Source: CADEFQ01 sp050249415 (GTDB lineage Bacteria; Pseudomonadota; Gammaproteobacteria; Steroidobacterales; Steroidobacteraceae). From it: a stretch of DNA of 64,000 nucleotides. Positions 1 to 8,101 of the stretch are shown here, piece after piece. Location: positions 1-64,000 of the forward strand of contig JBFWQO010000003.1 in NCBI GenBank assembly GCA_050249415.1. Reading direction: 5' to 3'. Positions within the stretch are counted from its first letter, which is position 1, and every line of letters begins with the position of its first letter. Made by a program: the position numbers and the translations under genes. Below the pieces are notes generated by a model. That model was not told the DNA's origin, did not search any database, and worked only from the letters and a program-made list of their open reading frames with translations.

Positions 1-2
1 TG

Positions 3-164
<162 letters not shown>

Positions 165-184
165 GGCGGATGGGGCGATCGAAT

Positions 185-1039
185 ATGGCAGCTGCACGAG
201 GCAAGCCGTGGACGCGCGGGGAAATCGAAGCCACGGTTGCCGACTATTTCCGGATGCTGAGCCTCGAAATGGCGGGCCAGCCCTACAACAAGCGCGCCCA
301 CAATCGGGAGCTCGCGAGACTGCTCGACGGCCGCAGTGCCAGCGCCATCGAGATGAAGCATCAGAACATTTCGGCCATTCTGCAGGAGCTGGGCTGTCAG
401 CCGATCGCCGGTTACCAGCCGCTGGTCAACTACCAGCAGAGCCTGTACGACGTCGTCGTGGATCGAATCGAGACGGACCGCGCGTTTGATCGCATGGCTC
501 TACAGGCGGTCGAGCGCGAAGCCGTCACGCCGGAACTCGCGAGTCTTCGGGGTATTCTGGTTGAGGCACCGAAGCTGCGCGGGGTGCGGGAACCGCGCGC
601 CCCAAGCGTGTTCGTCGCGCGCGCAGTTCGTCGCGACTACATTGAGCGCGAAGCGAGGAATCGCAGCCTGGGTCTTGCTGGCGAGCAATTCGTCGTTCAA
701 TTCGAGGCCCGGCGGCTGCATGCCGGCGGTCACAGGAAGCTCGCGGACAGAGTGGAACATGTATCGCAGACGCGCGGAGATGGGCTGGGATACGATGTGG
801 TGTCTTTCGAGCCCGACGGCCGGGAGCGCTACATCGAGGTCAAGACGACAGCGTTCGGACCCACTGTCCCTTTCTTTGTCACAAGGAACGAGCTCAACGC
901 GTCCGAACACTTTGGAGAGCAATTCATCCTTTCCCGGGTTCACAAGTTCCGCACCGAGTCAAGCTTGTTCGAACTTCGCGGTCACTTGCGAAAGCAAGTT
1001 CATCTCGACCCCGTGAGTTACGAGGCGCGCTTTGCCTGA
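185..1039 (+). CDS. DUF3883 domain protein, predicted PD-(D/E)XK nuclease-like, next to hsdR
   Basis: 284 residues from ATG 185; in-frame ATGs at 149 and 170 would overlap or crowd the hsdR stop. The N-terminal half (to about residue 150) is helical and unrecognised. The C-terminal part carries the DUF3883 signature: GLAGEQFV near 163-170, then GDGLGYDVVSFE (198-209) and RYIEVKTT (215-222). D204, E218 and K220 fit the catalytic D-(D/E)XK arrangement of the restriction-endonuclease fold. DUF3883 proteins often occur in defence islands and with type I restriction systems, so a co-transcribed accessory role is plausible, but the specific function is unknown. A hairpin follows the stop at 1042-1062. 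Confidence 0.75.
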   Translation: MAAARGKPWTRGEIEATVADYFRMLSLEMAGQPYNKRAHNRELARLLDGRSASAIEMKHQNISAILQELGCQPIAGYQPLVNYQQSLYDVVVDRIETDRAFDRMALQAVEREAVTPELASLRGILVEAPKLRGVREPRAPSVFVARAVRRDYIEREARNRSLGLAGEQFVVQFEARRLHAGGHRKLADRVEHVSQTRGDGLGYDVVSFEPDGRERYIEVKTTAFGPTVPFFVTRNELNASEHFGEQFILSRVHKFRTESSLFELRGHLRKQVHLDPVSYEARFA

Positions 1040-1041
1040 CA

Positions 1042-1062
1042 CCGCATTCCACGCCAATGCGG
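1042..1062 (+). terminator. Hairpin after the DUF3883 gene
   Basis: Perfect 7-bp arms CCGCATT and AATGCGG surround a 7-nt loop, beginning two bases after the DUF3883 stop codon. No T-tract follows, so intrinsic termination is uncertain. It may instead protect the 3' end of the message. Confidence 0.3.
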
Positions 1063-1203
1063 CGACCTGTGAGGAGAGATCGGCCGTCAGCTTCAGGCTG
1101 CGAGACTGGCCGTTCCGCGGCCCGCCGCGTGGGTACGTATTCGCCGCAGCACGGCTCACGCGCGAACCTGCGGCATAATCGGCCCCTCTCGAGGAGAGCC
1201 CCC

Positions 1204-2748
1204 ATGCCGAATGCCGCGAAGAAATATGACCTTCTGATCAGGAACGTACGCGTGGTGCGCCCCAGGCGCAGCACGGTGCAGAAGATGGACATCGCCGTCA
1301 AAGACGGCAAATTCGCGAAGATCGGCGCAAGCCTCAAGGCGGCGGATGCGGCCACGGTGGTCGATGGCGGCGGCAAACTCGCCTTCCCGGGCCTCGTCGA
1401 TCCGCACATGCACTGCGGCATCTACGGGCCGCTCGCCGAGGACGCCCTGTCGGAAAGCCGCGCCGCGGCGCAGGGCGGGGTCACATCGAGCCTGAACTAC
1501 ATGCGCACGGGCGGCTATTACATGCAGAAGGGCGGCCCGTATTCGCAGGTCTACAAGGAAGTGCTCGACATCTCGAAGGACCACTTCTACGTCGACTACG
1601 CCTACCACCTCGCGCCGCTCGATCGCACGCACATCGGCGAGATCGACATGCTGATCGAGCAGTACGGTGTCACCTCGTTCAAGATCTTCATGTTCTACGG
1701 CGGCTACGGCCTGCACGGCGCTTCGAGCTCGCAGCACGAGTTCCTGATGATCGGCAAGGACGAGAAGTACGACATCGCGCACTTCGAGTTCGTGATGCGC
1801 GGCGTGCAGCGCGCGATGCAGCGCCATCCGGAGAAGAAGGAGGCGATTTCGCTGTCGCTGCACTGCGAGCTCGCGGAGATCCTGGCGGCGTACACGAAGA
1901 TGGTGGAGGGCGGCGCGAAGAAGACCGACCTCGATACCTGGCTCACCGGGCAGACACACGACCCGGAATGCGCCGACTGCGCGCCGCTGTCCGGCCTGCG
2001 CGCCTACAGCGCCGCGCGCCCGCCGCATTCGGAAGGTCTCGCGATCACGATCGCCTCGTACCTCGCGAATGAAACGAACTGCGCGAACATCAACCTGCTG
2101 CACCTCACTTCCCGCAAGGCGGTCGAGGCCGCGCTCACGATGGCGAAGGCGTTCCCGCACGTGAATTTCCGCCGCGAAGTCACGATCGCGCACCTGTGCC
2201 TCGATTACGACACGCCCGTGAAGGCGCTCGCGAAGGTGAACCCGCCGATCCGCTCCCGCGAGGACGTGGAATTCCTGTGGAAGGCGCTGCTCGCCGGCAA
2301 GCTCGATTGGGTGTGCTCCGACCACGCCTGCTGCAAGTACGAGATGAAGCTCGGCAAGGAAGACAAGAACGACATCTTCCAGGCGAAGTCAGGCTTCGGC
2401 GGCACCGAATTCATGCTCCCGGCGCTGATCACGGTGGGCAAGCCGCGCGGGCTTTCGTACAACCGCATGGCCGAGCTCCTCTCCTACAACGCCGCGAAGC
2501 GCTTCGGTCTCGAGGGCAAGGGCGACATCGCGCCGGGCCTCGATGCCGACCTCGTGCTGGTCGACCCGAACCGCAGTTTCGTCGCGAGCGGCAAGCTGTC
2601 GGAGTCGCAACAGGGCTATTCGGTGTTCGAAGGGATGGAAATGAGCGCCACGGTGACCGACACTTACCTGCGCGGTCGCCGCATCTGGGGCGACGGCAAA
2701 GTGATCGGCGCGCCGCAGGGCCAGTACCTCAAGCGCCCGTACGGTTGA
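1204..2748 (+). CDS. Dihydropyrimidinase/hydantoinase-like amidohydrolase
   Basis: 514 residues; start ATG 1204 chosen because GAGGAGAG lies just upstream, while the frame upstream has no family similarity. Metal-dependent hydrolase of the cyclic-amidohydrolase (urease) superfamily acting on cyclic amide bonds. All expected ligands are visible: H68 and H70 in DPHMHCG, K160 in SFKIFM (the carboxylated bridging lysine), H220 in SLHCELAE, H300 in LLHLTSRKA and D373 in CSDHACC. This gives a dinuclear site as in D-hydantoinase, dihydropyrimidinase and some dihydroorotases. The substrate cannot be read from sequence; an inserted Cys-containing stretch near 255-260 (ECADC) is unusual. The next gene, a peroxiredoxin, starts 25 bp downstream on the same strand and may be co-transcribed. 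Confidence 0.85.
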   Translation: MPNAAKKYDLLIRNVRVVRPRRSTVQKMDIAVKDGKFAKIGASLKAADAATVVDGGGKLAFPGLVDPHMHCGIYGPLAEDALSESRAAAQGGVTSSLNYMRTGGYYMQKGGPYSQVYKEVLDISKDHFYVDYAYHLAPLDRTHIGEIDMLIEQYGVTSFKIFMFYGGYGLHGASSSQHEFLMIGKDEKYDIAHFEFVMRGVQRAMQRHPEKKEAISLSLHCELAEILAAYTKMVEGGAKKTDLDTWLTGQTHDPECADCAPLSGLRAYSAARPPHSEGLAITIASYLANETNCANINLLHLTSRKAVEAALTMAKAFPHVNFRREVTIAHLCLDYDTPVKALAKVNPPIRSREDVEFLWKALLAGKLDWVCSDHACCKYEMKLGKEDKNDIFQAKSGFGGTEFMLPALITVGKPRGLSYNRMAELLSYNAAKRFGLEGKGDIAPGLDADLVLVDPNRSFVASGKLSESQQGYSVFEGMEMSATVTDTYLRGRRIWGDGKVIGAPQGQYLKRPYG

Positions 2749-2773
2749 ATCTGCAGTTCCCCAAGGAGTAGCC

Positions 2774-3256
2774 ATGACGATCAAGGCCGGTGACAAGATG
2801 CCCTCGGGCACATTCAAGACGATGACCAGGGACGGCGCGCGCGATCTCACCACCGAGGAACTGTTCAGGGGCAAGACCGTGGTGCTGTTCTCGGTGCCGG
2901 GCGCGTTCACGCCCACCTGCGATGCCAAGCACCTGCCGGGCTACGTGCAGCACGCCGCGGAGATCCGCGCCAAGGGCGTCGACACGATCGCCTGCATGGC
3001 CGTGAACGACGTGTTCGTGATGAACGCCTGGGGCAAGGCCTCGAACACCGGCGACAACGTGCTGATGCTCGCCGACGGCAACGGCGACTATTCGAAGGCC
3101 CTCGGGCTCGAGATGGACGGCCGCGGCTTCGGCATGGGGATGCGCGGGCAGCGTTTCGCGCTGATCGTGAAGGACGGCATCGCGACCCACGTGTACGTCG
3201 AAGCGCCCAAGGAATTCCGGGTTTCGGCCGCCGAGTACGTGCTGGGCCAGCTCTGA
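2774..3256 (+). CDS. Peroxiredoxin, PrxV (redoxin) type
   Basis: 160 residues, the normal length for a Prx5-type redoxin. The motif VPGAFTPTCDAKHLPGY places the peroxidatic cysteine at C49, with T46 before it, exactly as in the family. It reduces hydrogen peroxide and alkyl hydroperoxides in the cytosol using thioredoxin or glutathione/glutaredoxin. No fused glutaredoxin domain is present and no resolving cysteine is obvious. SD-like AAGGAG lies 7 bases before ATG 2774. The next gene begins 2 bp after the stop, so the two are likely one transcript. Confidence 0.9.
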   Translation: MTIKAGDKMPSGTFKTMTRDGARDLTTEELFRGKTVVLFSVPGAFTPTCDAKHLPGYVQHAAEIRAKGVDTIACMAVNDVFVMNAWGKASNTGDNVLMLADGNGDYSKALGLEMDGRGFGMGMRGQRFALIVKDGIATHVYVEAPKEFRVSAAEYVLGQL

Positions 3257-3258
3257 AC

Positions 3259-4281
3259 ATGCCCCGGGTCTCCGACCGCAATCACCGCATCACGTTCCAG
3301 CGCACGCCGCAGGGACTGCCGACTCCGGAAGACTTCGGTGCGGACACCACCCCGATCCCGACACCGGGACCGGGTCAGTTCCTGTCGCGCACGGTCTACC
3401 TGTCGCTCGACCCTTACTACCGCAATGTCATGAAGGGAAGCCAGATCTACGCGGAGCGGCTGAAGCCGGGTGATGCCATGGTCGGCGAAACCGTGGCACA
3501 GATCGTCGAGTCGCGCCACACCGACTTTCGCGCCGGCGAATACGTGCTCGTGAAGAACGGCTGGCAGGAGTACGCGCTCTCGGCCGGGCAGGGCGTGCGC
3601 AAGCTCGACCCCGCGGTCGCGCCGATCTCGACCGCGCTCGGCGTGCTCGGCATGCCGGGTCTCACCGGCTACGCAGGGCTCGTGTACCTGGGTGAGCCGA
3701 AGCCGGGCGAGACCGTCGTCGTGTCGGCCGCCACCGGTGCCGTCGGCAGCACCGCGGGGCAGGTGGCGCGCCTCATGGGTGCGCGCGTCGTCGGCATCGC
3801 AGGCAGCGACGAGAAGTGCGGGTACGCCGTGCGCGAGCTCGGCTTCGATGCCTGCGTGAACTACAAGAAGGGCGACCTCGCATCACTGCTGAAGGAAGCC
3901 TGCCCGACCGGCATCAACGTGTATTTCGACAATGTCGGCGGCGACACGCTCGCAGCGGTGCTGCGCAATCTCGCGATGCACGCGCGGATCGTGCTCTGCG
4001 GCATGATCGAGGCGTACAACCTCGATAAGCCACCGCCGGGTCCGTTCCTCGGGCCGGTGGTCGGTGCGCGGGCCACGATGCGCGGTCTCGTCGTCTATGA
4101 CCACATGCACCGGATGGACGAGCTGGTGCGGGTCGTCGGTGCGTGGATCCGCGCAGGCAAGTTCCGCTATCGGGAAGACATCACCGAGGGCCTCGCGAAC
4201 GCGCCGGATGCCTTCTGCCGGCTGATGCAGGGCGGGAACTTCGGCAAGACACTCGTGCGCGTCAGCGCCGAGCACTCCTGA
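3259..4281 (+). CDS. NADP-dependent MDR oxidoreductase (zinc-independent, CurA/LTB4-dehydrogenase type)
   Basis: 340 residues, the usual length for the YncB/CurA and leukotriene-B4 12-hydroxydehydrogenase group of medium-chain reductases. The N-terminal substrate domain contains SLDPYYRNVM near 51-60. The Rossmann domain has AATGAVGSTAGQVARLMGA around 158-176, and there are no catalytic or structural zinc cysteines. These enzymes reduce alpha,beta-unsaturated ketones or aldehydes with NADPH. Sitting directly behind a peroxiredoxin, it may detoxify lipid-derived enals (inference). Its 3' end overlaps the convergent MFS gene by 20 bp. Confidence 0.85.
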   Translation: MPRVSDRNHRITFQRTPQGLPTPEDFGADTTPIPTPGPGQFLSRTVYLSLDPYYRNVMKGSQIYAERLKPGDAMVGETVAQIVESRHTDFRAGEYVLVKNGWQEYALSAGQGVRKLDPAVAPISTALGVLGMPGLTGYAGLVYLGEPKPGETVVVSAATGAVGSTAGQVARLMGARVVGIAGSDEKCGYAVRELGFDACVNYKKGDLASLLKEACPTGINVYFDNVGGDTLAAVLRNLAMHARIVLCGMIEAYNLDKPPPGPFLGPVVGARATMRGLVVYDHMHRMDELVRVVGAWIRAGKFRYREDITEGLANAPDAFCRLMQGGNFGKTLVRVSAEHS

Positions 4282-5458
4282 GCGCGCTGGTCGCGCGCGC
4301 GGCCAGGGCGACACCGGCCGCGCCCGCGACCACGAGCACCGTGATCGTGCCGGACGTGCCGGAATAGAGCACACCGGCCGACACGCCGAACAACACGGTG
4401 GAGAGCATCGCGAGCGAACCCGATAGTCCGCTCGCGAGACCCGCGAGCTCGGGATGGTCGCTCACCGCACCCGCGAGTGCGATCGGCGACACCGCCCCAT
4501 TGCCCGCGACGAGCGCGATGAGCGCGATGAGGTAGAGGGCGAGGCTCGGCTGCGGCCACAGCGCGGCGAGCGTGAAGAGCGCCGCACCCGCGAGCGTGCC
4601 ACCCACTCCCACGCGCAGGATCCGCGCCGAGCCGAACCGGCGCATGCCCGTGCCCGCGAGCCAGGCGCCCGCCGAAAAGGCCGCTGCGAGCAGGGCCCAC
4701 AGTAAACCGAAGCGCGCGGGACCGATGCCGAAGAGACGTTCGAACAGGGCCGCGCCGATCGTCAGGAACGCGAAGATGATGCCGTTCGAGCAACCGTAGA
4801 TGAAGGTAAAGCCGAGAAAGCGCCGGTCGCGCAGCAGCACGGCGCTCGCTTGCGCGAGCGTCGGCCCCGAGGTGGCGTGGTCCGACGCAGGCCACGTCTC
4901 CGGCAGCGCCACGACAGCCCATGCCAGCAGGGCCAGCCCTGCCGCGACGTGCAGCGCGAAGATCGCGCGCCAGTCCACCGCCTCGACGAGATAGCCGCCC
5001 GCGATCGGCGAGAGGATCGGCGCGAGCCCCATCACGACCGTTATGAACGACAACGCCACGGCGGCGCGCTCGGGCTCGTGGGTGTCGCGCACCATCGCCC
5101 GGGCCACCACGGTGCCGACACTGCCGCCGAGGGCCTGCAGGAAACGCGCGGCGATGACCCACGGCAGGGTGGGCGCGATGGCAGCCGCGGCGCCGCCGAG
5201 CGCGAACACCGCGACACCGGCGAGCAGCACGGGGCGCCGACCGTAGCGGTCGCAGAGCACGCCATGGACGGGCTGGACGAGGCCGAGCGTGAAGAGATAG
5301 ACGGAGACGACGAACTGCACCGCGCCGAAGTTCGCATCGAGCGCCGTCGCGAGCACCGGCAGCGCCGGCACGAGGCTCGCCATGCCAAACCCCGAGAGGC
5401 CGCTCGCGCAGCCGAGCAGCAGGATCCAGCCGCGGCTACCGATGCGGCCGCGGGTCAC
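4262..5458 (-). CDS. MFS efflux transporter, Bcr/CflA-like
   Basis: 398 residues with about 12 hydrophobic segments. The motif CDRYGRRPVLL at residues 69-79 is the MFS loop 2-3 signature, and ARFLQALGGSVGTVVARAMVRD near 107 is the TM4-5 antiporter-type motif of the Bcr/CflA drug-resistance subfamily, which exports small molecules by proton antiport. Its start overlaps the etfA stop by 4 bp (ATGA), so it is translationally coupled and last in an iclR-etfB-etfA-MFS operon. The substrate is unknown. Confidence 0.85.
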   Translation of the reverse strand: MTRGRIGSRGWILLLGCASGLSGFGMASLVPALPVLATALDANFGAVQFVVSVYLFTLGLVQPVHGVLCDRYGRRPVLLAGVAVFALGGAAAAIAPTLPWVIAARFLQALGGSVGTVVARAMVRDTHEPERAAVALSFITVVMGLAPILSPIAGGYLVEAVDWRAIFALHVAAGLALLAWAVVALPETWPASDHATSGPTLAQASAVLLRDRRFLGFTFIYGCSNGIIFAFLTIGAALFERLFGIGPARFGLLWALLAAAFSAGAWLAGTGMRRFGSARILRVGVGGTLAGAALFTLAALWPQPSLALYLIALIALVAGNGAVSPIALAGAVSDHPELAGLASGLSGSLAMLSTVLFGVSAGVLYSGTSGTITVLVVAGAAGVALAARATSALRSARR

Positions 5459-6399
5459 GCGGTGAGGAGTTTCTCCAGCTCCGGCACGACCGCGAACAGG
5501 TCACCGACGAGGCCGACATCGGCCACTTCGAAGATCGGCGCTTCCGGGTCCTTGTTGATCGCGACGATCGTGCGCGCATCCTTGATACCGGTGACGTGCT
5601 GGATCGCGCCTGAAATGCCGATCGCGACATAGAGCTCGGGCGCGATGATCTTGCCGGTCTGGCCGACCTGCAGGTCGCTCGCGGCGAACCCTGCGTCGAC
5701 CGCGGCGCGGGAGGCGCCGACGGCGGCGCCGAGGCGGTCCGCGAGGCTGTAGATGAGCTTGAAATTGTCGGCGCTGCCGAGTGCGCGACCGCCGGAGACG
5801 ACCCTCGCGGCGCTCTGCAGGTCCGGGCGATCGGTGCGGGCGGACGCGATACCGACGAAGCGGGTGTGTGTGGGCAGCGCGGCGTCGGACGCGACCTTCT
5901 CGATCGCGGCCGAGCCGGTGGTGGCCGCCGCCTCGAACGAGGCGGTACGCACCGTGGCCACGATCTTCGTGCCGGCCTCGACTTCCACCGTGACGATCGC
6001 GTTGCCGGCATAGGTCGGGCGGCGAAAGCGTGTGGCGCTCTCGACGGCCATGATGTCGGACAGCTGCGGGGCGTCGATCAGGGCCGCCACGCGCGGCATG
6101 AGGTCTTTGCCGAACGTGGTCGAGGGACCGAAGACGTGCGAGCAGGCGCCGGCGAGCTGCGCGATCTGCGGAGCGAGCACCGCCGCGAGCGCATGCGCAT
6201 TCTCGGCGCGGTCGACCTGCACGACGCGCGCGACACCCGCGAGGCGGGCCGCTTCGGCGGCGACCGCCGTGCCGTCCACGGCGAAAACCGCAACGGTGAT
6301 GTCGGCGCCCGGTATGGCGGCCGCGCAGCTGACGCATTTGCCGGTGCTGGCATTCAGCTTCGCGCCGTCGTGCTCGGCGATGACCAGGATGCGGCTCAT
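5455..6399 (-). CDS. etfA: Electron transfer flavoprotein, alpha subunit
   Basis: 314 residues, normal length for EtfA. The C-terminal FAD-binding part carries the family signature, seen as GISGAIQHVTGIKDARTIVA followed by INKDPEAPIFEVADVGLVGD. It holds the FAD of the heterodimeric ETF, which passes electrons from acyl-CoA and related dehydrogenases to ETF:quinone oxidoreductase. The start overlaps etfB by 4 bp, so the two subunits are coupled. No ETF-dehydrogenase gene is nearby. Confidence 0.95.
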   Translation of the reverse strand: MSRILVIAEHDGAKLNASTGKCVSCAAAIPGADITVAVFAVDGTAVAAEAARLAGVARVVQVDRAENAHALAAVLAPQIAQLAGACSHVFGPSTTFGKDLMPRVAALIDAPQLSDIMAVESATRFRRPTYAGNAIVTVEVEAGTKIVATVRTASFEAAATTGSAAIEKVASDAALPTHTRFVGIASARTDRPDLQSAARVVSGGRALGSADNFKLIYSLADRLGAAVGASRAAVDAGFAASDLQVGQTGKIIAPELYVAIGISGAIQHVTGIKDARTIVAINKDPEAPIFEVADVGLVGDLFAVVPELEKLLTA

Positions 6400-7148
6400 T
6401 GCAGGGCCCCCCGCTTGCGCAGAGCGGCGACGAGTTCCTGCGTATCCTTGACCATGATGCCCTTCTGGCGCTGCGCCGGCGGTTCGGTGCGTACCATCTT
6501 CACGCGCCCCGCGGCGCTGACGCCGAGCCCGGCAAAGGGCAGGGTTTCGAGGGGCTTCTTCTTCGCCTTCATGATGTCGGGCAGCTTCACGTAACGCGGT
6601 TCATTCAATCGCAGGTCGGCGGTGATGACGGCGGGCAGGTCGATCTCGAGTGTCTCGAGCCCGGCGTCGACTTCGCGCGTGACGCGCGCGGTCGAGTCGG
6701 TGAGCTCCACCTTCGAGGCAAACGTGGCCTGCGGACGCTGCCACAGGGCCGCGAGCATCTGCCCGGTCTGGTTGTTGTCGTCGTCGATCGCCTGCTTGCC
6801 GAGGATCACGAGGAACGGCTGTTCCTTCTCGACCAGCTTCAGCAGCACGCGTGCGCCGGTGAGCGGTTCGACGACGCCGTCCTGCACGACGTGCAGGGCC
6901 CGATCGGCACCCATCGCGAGCGCGGTGCGCAACTGCTGCTGACAGTCGGCCGGGCCGATGGTGGCCACGACGACTTCTTCCGCACCGCCGCGCTCCTTGA
7001 TGCGCAGCGCCTCTTCGAGCGCGATCTCGTCGAACGGGTTGAGACTGAGTTTAACGCCGTCGGTGATGATGCCCGAGCCGTCCGGCTTGACCTTGACGCG
7101 GACGTTGAAATCGATGACGCGCTTGACGCCTACAAGGATGCGTTTCAT
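6396..7148 (-). CDS. etfB: Electron transfer flavoprotein, beta subunit
   Basis: 250 residues, typical length. N-terminal MKRILVGVKRVID and VKLSLNPFDEIALEEALRI are strongly conserved in EtfB, which binds AMP and forms the dehydrogenase-docking surface. The gene follows the iclR-family gene by only 12 bp and overlaps etfA by 4 bp. Control by that regulator is likely; most bacterial etfBA pairs are not led by an iclR gene, so this pair may serve a dedicated, inducible dehydrogenase. Confidence 0.95.
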   Translation of the reverse strand: MKRILVGVKRVIDFNVRVKVKPDGSGIITDGVKLSLNPFDEIALEEALRIKERGGAEEVVVATIGPADCQQQLRTALAMGADRALHVVQDGVVEPLTGARVLLKLVEKEQPFLVILGKQAIDDDNNQTGQMLAALWQRPQATFASKVELTDSTARVTREVDAGLETLEIDLPAVITADLRLNEPRYVKLPDIMKAKKKPLETLPFAGLGVSAAGRVKMVRTEPPAQRQKGIMVKDTQELVAALRKRGALQ

Positions 7149-7160
7149 CCGCTCAGTATA

Positions 7161-7976
7161 TCAGCAAACCTGCGCCGGACGATGCTGCTGCTGCGGCGGA
7201 TCGCGTTGCTGTTCGACGAACGCCGAGCGAATCCGGCCCGCGGTTTCACGCAGCTTCGGCACGAAGCGTTCGATCGCGAGCTTCATCGGCACCGCCGTGC
7301 CCGAGAAGCGGATCGACACCGCGCCGAGCACGCGATCCTCGATCTGCACCGGCACGGCCATCGTGATCTCGTCGGTCACGCGACGCGGACGCGACGCGGT
7401 CGCGTATCCCTGCGAGCGCACCTCGGCGAGGATCTTCTGCACTTCGGCGCGGTCGCCGGCGAGCTGGTCGGCTTCGCGCGTGGAGCGCGAGAGGATGTCG
7501 AGCAGCGAATCGCGCTGCGCGGCCGAGGACCAGGCGAGAAAGGCGCGCCCCGACGCCGAAGTGAGGAGCGGCACACGCACGCCGGCCGAATAGCGCTCGA
7601 CGGCGAGCGGGCTGCTGTGGTCGGTCGATTCGCGCACCATCATCGAGGTGCCGGAGAGCGAGCAGATCGCCACCGGCCACACGAGTTCCTTCGTCAGCGC
7701 GTTCAGGTGCGGTCGCGCGATCTGGGTGACCCACGCTTCGTCGTCGAAACCGTCGGACAGGCCGCGCACCATGATGGTGAGGCGGTAGCGGTCGTCCACC
7801 GGATCGCGAAACACATAGCCGGCGTGGCTCAGTGTCTCGAGGATGCGGTAGGTGGTGGTGCGGGGCAGGCGGATCTCCTGGGCCACCTCCGAAACGGTCG
7901 CACCGTTCTTGAGGTTGAGCACCGTGAGGGCGTCGAGGCCGCGGATCAGCGCGCGGATGGGGCGTGTGGATTCCAT
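7161..7976 (-). CDS. IclR-family transcriptional regulator
   Basis: 271 residues from the ATG complementary to 7974-7976; a second candidate lies 9 bp upstream. The N-terminal winged helix-turn-helix includes TVSEVAQEIRLPRTTTYRIL (about 26-45). The rest is the GAF-like IclR effector domain, ending with SIRFSGTAVPMKLAIERFVP. Such proteins bind a small organic ligand and control catabolic or transport operons. It is first in the iclR-etfB-etfA-MFS unit and divergent from the FAD-linked oxidase, with 125 bp between starts, so it could control both directions. Confidence 0.9.
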   Translation of the reverse strand: MESTRPIRALIRGLDALTVLNLKNGATVSEVAQEIRLPRTTTYRILETLSHAGYVFRDPVDDRYRLTIMVRGLSDGFDDEAWVTQIARPHLNALTKELVWPVAICSLSGTSMMVRESTDHSSPLAVERYSAGVRVPLLTSASGRAFLAWSSAAQRDSLLDILSRSTREADQLAGDRAEVQKILAEVRSQGYATASRPRRVTDEITMAVPVQIEDRVLGAVSIRFSGTAVPMKLAIERFVPKLRETAGRIRSAFVEQQRDPPQQQHRPAQVC

Positions 7977-8101
7977 GGAGGGCATGTTGTCCGCGACCGC
8001 GGTGTGGAGCGCAAGTTGGGGAAAACCGAGGGGCCCCGCGACGGCATACGGCAAACTACGGCTGCAAGGCGGAGCAGGGCGGGGGCTACACTCGCCGCCC
8101 T

